From Oscillospiraceae bacterium (lineage in GTDB: Bacteria; Bacillota; Clostridia; Oscillospirales; JAKOTC01): a stretch of 25,101 bases of DNA. Below, one piece after another: positions 20,509 through 25,101 of the stretch (position 1 is its first letter; every line of letters starts with the position of its first letter). The DNA lies in assembly GCA_035353335.1 (NCBI GenBank), contig DAOPZJ010000038.1, forward strand, positions 1-25,101, written 5' to 3'. The translations under genes and the position numbers were made by a program. Below the pieces are notes generated by a model that saw only the letters and a list, made by a program, of their open reading frames with translations, did no database searches and had not been told where the DNA came from.

Positions 20509-22610
20509 AACCGGATTTACCGATTGTCGGAATTCCCGAGCTGTTCGGAAGCATGGTCTTCGGTGAGGAAGCCATGCGCGAACGGCTGCCGAAGGATATT
20601 TACGATTCCCTGCAGAGGACCATCCGGGACGGGCGCGAGCTCGACATCACCGTCGCGAACGCCGTCGCCGCCGCGATGAAGGACTGGGCAATCGAAAAAG
20701 GCGCGACGCATTTCACGCACTGGTTCCAGCCGATGACCGGCATCACCGCCGAAAAGCACGACAGCTTTATCACCCCGAGCAACGACGGAAAAATTTTAAT
20801 GGAGTTTTCCGGCAAAGAACTGATCAAGGGCGAGCCGGATGCGTCGAGTTTTCCGTCGGGAGGTTTACGCGCCACCTTTGAAGCGCGCGGCTATACGGCC
20901 TGGGACCCGACGTCCTACGCGTTTATCAAGGACGACTCGCTGTGCATCCCGACCGCGTTTTATTCATACGGCGGGGAAGTGCTCGATAAAAAGACGCCGC
21001 TGCTGCGTTCGATGGAGACCATCAGCACGCAGGCGCTGCGCATTTTAAAACTGTTCGGAATCGACGACGTCAAACGCGTCAACGTCACGGTCGGCCCGGA
21101 GCAGGAATATTTTTTGATCGATAAAGAGGTTTGGCGCAAACGCCGCGATCTTGTTCTGACCGGGCGCACGCTGTTCGGCGCAAAGCCTCCCAAGGGACAG
21201 GAACTTGAGGACCACTATTTCGGCGCAATCAAGCCGAGAGTCATGGCGTTTATGCAGGAACTCAACCTTGAACTCTGGAAACTGGGTATCTACGCCAAAA
21301 CCGAACATAATGAAGCCGCGCCCGCGCAGCACGAACTTGCGCCGGTTTACTGCTGGGCAAACAACGCCACCGACCACAACCAGCTGACGATGGAACTGAT
21401 GAAAAAAGTCGCCGACCGTCACGGTCTGGCTTGTCTGATGCACGAAAAGCCGTTCGAGGGCATCAACGGCAGCGGCAAGCACGACAACTGGTCGCTGATG
21501 ACCGGCACCGGCATCAATTTGCTCGACCCGGGCAAGAAGCCGCAGGATAACAAACGGTTTTTGCTGTTTTTGTGCGCGGTCGTCGAAGCCGTCGACAAGA
21601 ATCAGGACCTGCTGCGCGTCTCGGTTTCGAGCGCCGGAAATGACCACCGGCTCGGAGCCAACGAAGCGCCGCCCGCCATCGTCTCGATGTTTCTCGGCGG
21701 CGAACTGACCGGAATTCTCGAGGCGATCGAGTGCGGCGGAAAATATGACAAATGCAGACCCGGCGATATGGATACCGGCGTCAACGTACTGCCAAACCTC
21801 AAAAAGGATACCACCGACCGCAACCGTACTTCACCGTTGGCGTTTACAGGTAATAAGTTCGAATTCCGTATGCCCGGCGCGCCGATGTCGGTCGCCGATC
21901 CGAATACCGTTATGAATACCATCGTCGCCGACGTGCTGGCCGGTTATGCCGACCGTCTTGAAAATGCGGGTGATTTTGACGCGGAACTCGATGCCATCAT
22001 GCGGAAGGCCGTCAAAGAACATAAACGAATCATCTTCAACGGCAACAGCTATGCCGCCGAGTGGGTCACGGAAGCCGAGAAACGCGGGCTGTTGAATTTG
22101 CATACGGCAGCTGACGCGATTCCCTATCTGACCGATCAAAAGAATATCGACCTCTTCGCGAGACACAGGATCTTCACCGAGAGCGAACTGCGTTCCAGAT
22201 GCGAGATCATGCTGGATTCCTATTGCAAAATGCTGTTCATCGAGGCGCAGACGATGCTCGAGATCGCAAAGCGGGACATTTTGCCCGCGGTCAATGCTTA
22301 TACGCGCAAGCTCTCCGAGACCGCGGCAGCAAAAAAGGAAATCGGGATCCTGACACACGACGACTGCTGCGTTGTTTTATGCGATAAGCTGTCAAAACTG
22401 GCGAACCGGATTTACAAGGCGACCGGGGAACTGGAAAACGCGGCGGCGGATGCGCCGAACGGAGATTTGAAAAATCGCGCCGTCTATTACCGGGATGCGG
22501 TCTTACCCGCAATGAACACATTGCGCGACGCAGCTGATGAAGCCGAAATCCTGACCGACCGGGCGTTCTGGCCGATGCCGAACTACAGCGATGCGCTGTT
22601 CAGCGTGTAA
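20505..22610 (+). CDS. glnN: Glutamine synthetase type III
   Basis: A 701-residue ATP-dependent ligase making glutamine from glutamate and ammonia. Type III forms large dodecamers and is common in Bacteroidota and Clostridia. Seen: N-terminal GSMVFGEEAM, ATHFTHWFQPMTG and EKHDSFITP (type III hallmarks), GPEQEYFLID (about 197-206), KTEHNEAAPAQHELAPVY, HEKPFEGINGSGKHDNWS, RVSVSSAGNDHRLGANEAPPAIVS, FTGNKFEFRMPGAP, and a C-terminal helical part. The length is usual for the type. The ATG overlaps the asnA stop; GGCAGGGG lies inside asnA upstream. It sits in a nitrogen-assimilation operon. Confidence 0.98.
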   Translation: MKPDLPIVGIPELFGSMVFGEEAMRERLPKDIYDSLQRTIRDGRELDITVANAVAAAMKDWAIEKGATHFTHWFQPMTGITAEKHDSFITPSNDGKILMEFSGKELIKGEPDASSFPSGGLRATFEARGYTAWDPTSYAFIKDDSLCIPTAFYSYGGEVLDKKTPLLRSMETISTQALRILKLFGIDDVKRVNVTVGPEQEYFLIDKEVWRKRRDLVLTGRTLFGAKPPKGQELEDHYFGAIKPRVMAFMQELNLELWKLGIYAKTEHNEAAPAQHELAPVYCWANNATDHNQLTMELMKKVADRHGLACLMHEKPFEGINGSGKHDNWSLMTGTGINLLDPGKKPQDNKRFLLFLCAVVEAVDKNQDLLRVSVSSAGNDHRLGANEAPPAIVSMFLGGELTGILEAIECGGKYDKCRPGDMDTGVNVLPNLKKDTTDRNRTSPLAFTGNKFEFRMPGAPMSVADPNTVMNTIVADVLAGYADRLENAGDFDAELDAIMRKAVKEHKRIIFNGNSYAAEWVTEAEKRGLLNLHTAADAIPYLTDQKNIDLFARHRIFTESELRSRCEIMLDSYCKMLFIEAQTMLEIAKRDILPAVNAYTRKLSETAAAKKEIGILTHDDCCVVLCDKLSKLANRIYKATGELENAAADAPNGDLKNRAVYYRDAVLPAMNTLRDAADEAEILTDRAFWPMPNYSDALFSV

Positions 22611-22638
22611 ATAAATAAGACAAGAAAGGAAAATTAAA

Positions 22639-23865
22639 ATGAATTACCGTGATTTCGATAATTATTTAAAAAACTTTCCCGATAAAAACGGCCGTTTCGG
22701 CGAATACGGCGGCCAATATCTTCCTCCGCAGCTCGTCCCCGCTTTCAAGGAGATCGACGACGCCTACGAGACCATCTGCCGCAGCGCTCAGTTTATCAAC
22801 GAGCTGCGCCGCATCCGCCGCGAATTCCAGGGCCGCCCGACTCCGGTTTATCACTGCGAACGGCTTTCGCGGAAATTCGGGCACTGCCAGATTTACCTCA
22901 AACGAGAAGATTTGAACCATACCGGCGCGCATAAGCTCAACCACTGTATGGGTGAGGGACTTCTTGCCAAATATATGGGCAAGAAGAAGCTCATCGCCGA
23001 GACCGGCGCGGGTCAGCACGGCGTTGCGCTTGCCACCGCCGCTGCCTACTTCGGACTTGAATGCGATATCTACATGGGCGAGGTCGACATCAAGAAACAG
23101 GCGCCGAACGTCACCCGCATGAAGATGCTCGGCGCGCGCGTGGTTCCGGTTTCGCACGGACTGAAGACCTTGAAAGAGGCCGTCGACGCCGCGTTCGAGG
23201 CCTATCTGAAAGAATATAACGAAGCGATCTACTGCATCGGTTCGGTCGTCGGCCCGCATCCGTTCCCCAAGATGGTGCGCGATTTTCAAGCGATCGTCGG
23301 CATCGAGGCCAAGGAACAGTTTGTCGGGATGACCGGCATGCTGCCCGACGCCATCACTGCGGCTGTCGGCGGCGGCTCCAACGCAATGGGGCTGTTTACG
23401 GCGTTTTTGGCTGAGCCGGTCGAGATTTACGGCGTTGAGCCGATGGGCCGCGGAACGTCGGTCGGCGATAACGCGGCGTCGATCTCATTGGGTAAGAAGG
23501 GTGTTCTGCACGGCTTTGAGAGCTATTTGCTGCAGGATGAAAAGGGCGAACCGCAGCCGGTTTATTCCATCGCGAGCGGCTTGGATTATCCGTCGGTCGG
23601 TCCGGAGCACGCCTATCTGCATGACTGCGGGCGTGTCAATTATGTATCGGTGACCGACGACGAGGCGATGGAGGCGTTTTTCAACCTCTGTCGGCTGGAG
23701 GGCATCATTCCGGCGGTGGAGAGTTCGCACGCGCTGGCGTTTGCGATGCGGTATGCCAAGGAGCACGGCACGGGTTCGATTTTGGTGAACCTGTCGGGCC
23801 GCGGCGACAAGGATATTGATTTTGTGGAAGAGAAATACGGCTACGGCGACCAGTTTTTTAAATAA
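22639..23865 (+). CDS. trpB: Tryptophan synthase beta chain (stand-alone TrpB)
   Basis: A 408-residue PLP enzyme that joins indole and L-serine to make tryptophan. Seen: NGRFGEYGGQYLPP, GRPTPVYHCERLSR, PLP-binding lysine in KREDLNHTGAHK (Lys99), AETGAGQHGVA with Glu121 (catalytic acid), GSVVGPHPFP, the phosphate cup GGGSNAMG, GLDYPSVGPEHAYL, and LSGRGDKD. The catalytic set is complete. Odd: the usual HKINN reads HKLNHC, and YLPPQL replaces FVPETL near the N-terminus. No trpA is adjacent; it follows glnN by 28 bp, with AAAGGA 8 bp before the ATG. Confidence 0.95.
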   Translation: MNYRDFDNYLKNFPDKNGRFGEYGGQYLPPQLVPAFKEIDDAYETICRSAQFINELRRIRREFQGRPTPVYHCERLSRKFGHCQIYLKREDLNHTGAHKLNHCMGEGLLAKYMGKKKLIAETGAGQHGVALATAAAYFGLECDIYMGEVDIKKQAPNVTRMKMLGARVVPVSHGLKTLKEAVDAAFEAYLKEYNEAIYCIGSVVGPHPFPKMVRDFQAIVGIEAKEQFVGMTGMLPDAITAAVGGGSNAMGLFTAFLAEPVEIYGVEPMGRGTSVGDNAASISLGKKGVLHGFESYLLQDEKGEPQPVYSIASGLDYPSVGPEHAYLHDCGRVNYVSVTDDEAMEAFFNLCRLEGIIPAVESSHALAFAMRYAKEHGTGSILVNLSGRGDKDIDFVEEKYGYGDQFFK

Positions 23866-23889
23866 ACGAGTTCCGGAAATCAACACAAG

Positions 23890-24061
23890 AGTTTTCGCCC
23901 GCCTTTTGCAAAAGGCGGCGGAATCAAAGGGCGGAGCCCTTTGTCGCATTCCGCAGAATGTGAAATCTTTTCCTCCCAAACGACAGGGGGGATTATTAAG
24001 GGGGTCTGTTGCTAACCCCCTTAATAAGGGTTCGGGGAACAGTGTTCCCCGTCTTGAGTCG
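23890..24061 (+). repeat. Multi-hairpin element, left copy
   Basis: A 172-bp chain of five inverted repeats: CCGCCTTTTGCAAAAGGCGG; CAAAGGGC-GGA-GCCCTTTG; CATTC-CGCA-GAATG; ATTAAGGG...CCCTTAAT; CGGGGAAC-AGT-GTTCCCCG. Its outer 29 bp match the right copy exactly in inverted orientation. It lies between trpB and the AT-rich gene and could end the trpB transcript. Confidence 0.88.
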
Positions 24062-24105
24062 CAAACTGATTGTTTTTGATTTCCGAAAGGAGCTGAATTA
24101 TTCAT

Positions 24106-24807
24106 ATGTTTTCAATAGAAATTAAAGATATGTATTGGATTGATGACACTAAAAGTAATCAAGATGATCTATGCTTACACGGCGATGTTGTTGTTGTAAT
24201 AGGCGATGAATGTTATGAGAAATCCTGTACGGTCAGTGCAACAGCTTTATTTTTATTAAAGACATTGAGTGAAGACCATATTATAAGTGAGAGCAATCAA
24301 ATGTTACCTTGCTGTGGTCATTTCTATATTCCAAACGAAACAAACGATAACGTATATATTACCGGATGCCCAAATGGCATTGACTGGACTGTCCTCCAAG
24401 GTAATGAAGAAACAAAGATTATCACTGAAAAGGGAACAAAAATATCAATAGATACATTCGACTATAAAAAAGTAGTATATGATTTTACAGACAAGATCCA
24501 ACAATTTTATTCGCAATGTCCTCCAAGGTCTGTACCTGAAGAAGGATTTGAACGGAATGGTTACGTTGCATTTTGGAATGAATGGGCAAGACGGCGAAAT
24601 GATAAAACAGATGATTATTTTTGCCCTGCAACCAGCAAGAAGATTGATGAGGGGTTATGTTGGGAATATTGTTTTGCAGAACAAGGTGGGCCCATTGACA
24701 CTACGGATAAATTGAAAAGATGGATTGCCGAGACAGCAAAATACCGTAATTTACAAGATTTCCATAATGTTTGTAAAATTTGCATTCACTGTCCAAAGGA
24801 TATTTAA
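24106..24807 (+). CDS. Unknown cysteine-rich protein in an inverted-repeat cassette
   Basis: I do not recognise this 233-residue protein beyond a vague likeness to small accessory or immunity-type proteins of Bacillota. Seen: an N-terminal domain with alternating beta patterns (DVVVVIGDECYEKSCTVSATALFLLKTL), ITGCPNGIDWTVLQ (86-98), FERNGYVAFWNEWARRR (148-164), and a C-terminal cysteine cluster Cys173, Cys185, Cys189, Cys223, Cys226, Cys229 ending in CKICIHCP, likely to bind zinc. No signal peptide or membrane segment. The base composition is clearly more AT-rich than the genes around it. AAAGGAG lies 12 bp before the ATG, in a 44-bp gap without a clear promoter. It is enclosed by two inverted multi-hairpin elements. 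Confidence 0.8.
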   Translation: MFSIEIKDMYWIDDTKSNQDDLCLHGDVVVVIGDECYEKSCTVSATALFLLKTLSEDHIISESNQMLPCCGHFYIPNETNDNVYITGCPNGIDWTVLQGNEETKIITEKGTKISIDTFDYKKVVYDFTDKIQQFYSQCPPRSVPEEGFERNGYVAFWNEWARRRNDKTDDYFCPATSKKIDEGLCWEYCFAEQGGPIDTTDKLKRWIAETAKYRNLQDFHNVCKICIHCPKDI

Positions 24808-24813
24808 TAGTAA

Positions 24814-24983
24814 CGATTCAAGACGGGGGTCCCCGGCCCCCGAACCCCGTCAAGGGTGCGTTCCTGCCCCCCTTGACAATCCCCTCCAGGTATTTGTGAA
24901 GGTAGGATTTCGCGCTCTGCGGAGCGTGATGAGGGGCTCTGCCCCTCAACTCCACCGCCTTTTGCAAAAGGCGGGCGAAAACT
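24814..24983 (-). repeat. Multi-hairpin element, right copy (inverted)
   Basis: A 170-bp relative of the left copy in opposite orientation, starting 6 bp after the stop of the unknown gene. Read on the minus strand it has the same hairpin order: CCGCCTTTTGCAAAAGGCGG; GAGGGGC-AGA-GCCCCTC; CGCTC-CGCA-GAGCG; GTCAAGGG...CCCTTGAC; CGGGGG...CCCCCG. Stem sequences differ from the left copy, but pairing is kept. Confidence 0.88.
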
Positions 24984-25010
24984 TTATGTTAAGTAATAGA
25001 AAGAAGCATT

Positions 25011-25101
25011 ATGACAGATTTTTTACCGGTCAGCGCGGACGATTTGAAGAAACGCGGGTGGGACGGCGTCGACTTCGCCTATGTCATCGGCGACGCCTAC
25101 G
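25011..25101 (+). CDS. YgiQ family radical SAM protein, N-terminal part (cut by window end)
   Basis: Only the first 30 codons are visible: MTDFLPVSADDLKKRGWDGV followed by DFAYVIGDAY. This is the characteristic start of the YgiQ (UPF0313) radical SAM family, whose members begin with a FLPxxxxDMxxRGW segment ahead of the cobalamin-binding-like and radical SAM domains. The catalytic cysteines lie beyond the window. GAAAGAAG precedes the ATG. The physiological reaction of the family is not settled. Confidence 0.85.
   Translation, partial: MTDFLPVSADDLKKRGWDGVDFAYVIGDAY

Noticed and set aside
23816..24079. 87-codon open frame running from the end of trpB through the left hairpin element
   Set aside because: It is an out-of-frame read through trpB and a non-coding repeat; no RBS and no family resemblance.
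23890..24983. Insertion sequence with transposase
   Set aside because: Despite inverted repeats, the enclosed protein has no transposase motif and no target-site duplication was found at the edges.

Overview
The window looks like chromosomal DNA of an uncultivated member of the Bacillota, class Clostridia, probably near Oscillospiraceae. This is inferred from strong AGGAGG-type ribosome binding sites, the dnaX-ybaB-recR block behind a small SRP RNA, type III glutamine synthetase next to AsnA, a NusG-domain-II/Gx-transporter pair, a fluoride riboswitch-fluC unit, and many hairpin-rich intergenic repeats. GC content is moderate, and no rRNA, phage, plasmid or CRISPR signal was seen.

Layout. 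1-1.2 kb: two unrelated ABC-transporter gene fragments are joined back to back, followed by an intact LolD/MacB-like ATPase. 1.2-3.5 kb: a CGGC-domain protein, a complete fluoride-sensing unit (promoter, crcB aptamer, terminator, fluC exporter) and an MFS permease. 3.6-4.05 kb: tRNA-Leu(UAA) on the minus strand, with 2.1 copies of a 150-bp hairpin-rich tandem repeat upstream of it. 4.06-5.4 kb: a beta-solenoid-like lipoprotein and a MarR regulator are transcribed divergently from back-to-back promoters, with a perfect 16-bp palindrome as candidate operator. 5.4-8.4 kb (minus): a probable operon of a divergent ApbE-like lipoprotein, an AEC permease and an SPFH protein. 8.4-9.4 kb (plus): NusG-domain-II protein and Gx transporter. 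9.4-11.6 kb: two tandem paralogues of the uroporphyrinogen decarboxylase/cobamide methyltransferase superfamily. 11.8-14.1 kb (minus): radical SAM/SPASM protein, a small conserved protein and an alpha/beta hydrolase. 14.1-17.2 kb (minus): smpB, recR, ybaB and dnaX, with a candidate -1 frameshift site in dnaX. 17.4-17.6 kb: SRP RNA with a clear promoter. 17.8-19.4 kb (plus): double zinc-ribbon protein and an Eis-like GNAT. 19.5-23.9 kb (plus): asnA-glnN-trpB. 23.9-25.0 kb: an AT-rich unknown gene between two inverted 170-bp multi-hairpin elements. 25.0 kb: start of a YgiQ-like radical SAM gene, cut by the window edge.

How the genes work together. asnA, glnN (4-bp overlap) and trpB (28-bp gap) form an amide/amino-acid nitrogen operon. 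DnaX, YbaB and RecR are a standard replication/repair group, with SmpB (trans-translation) just downstream. ApbE, NusG-II and Gx belong to a recurring flavin/electron-transfer neighbourhood, but here the ApbE copy lacks several expected catalytic residues.

The most unusual structure is the 23.9-25.0 kb cassette. Its two flanking elements keep the same hairpins through paired (compensatory) substitutions, which suggests selection on folded structure. All functional calls come from reading motifs; no database search was run.
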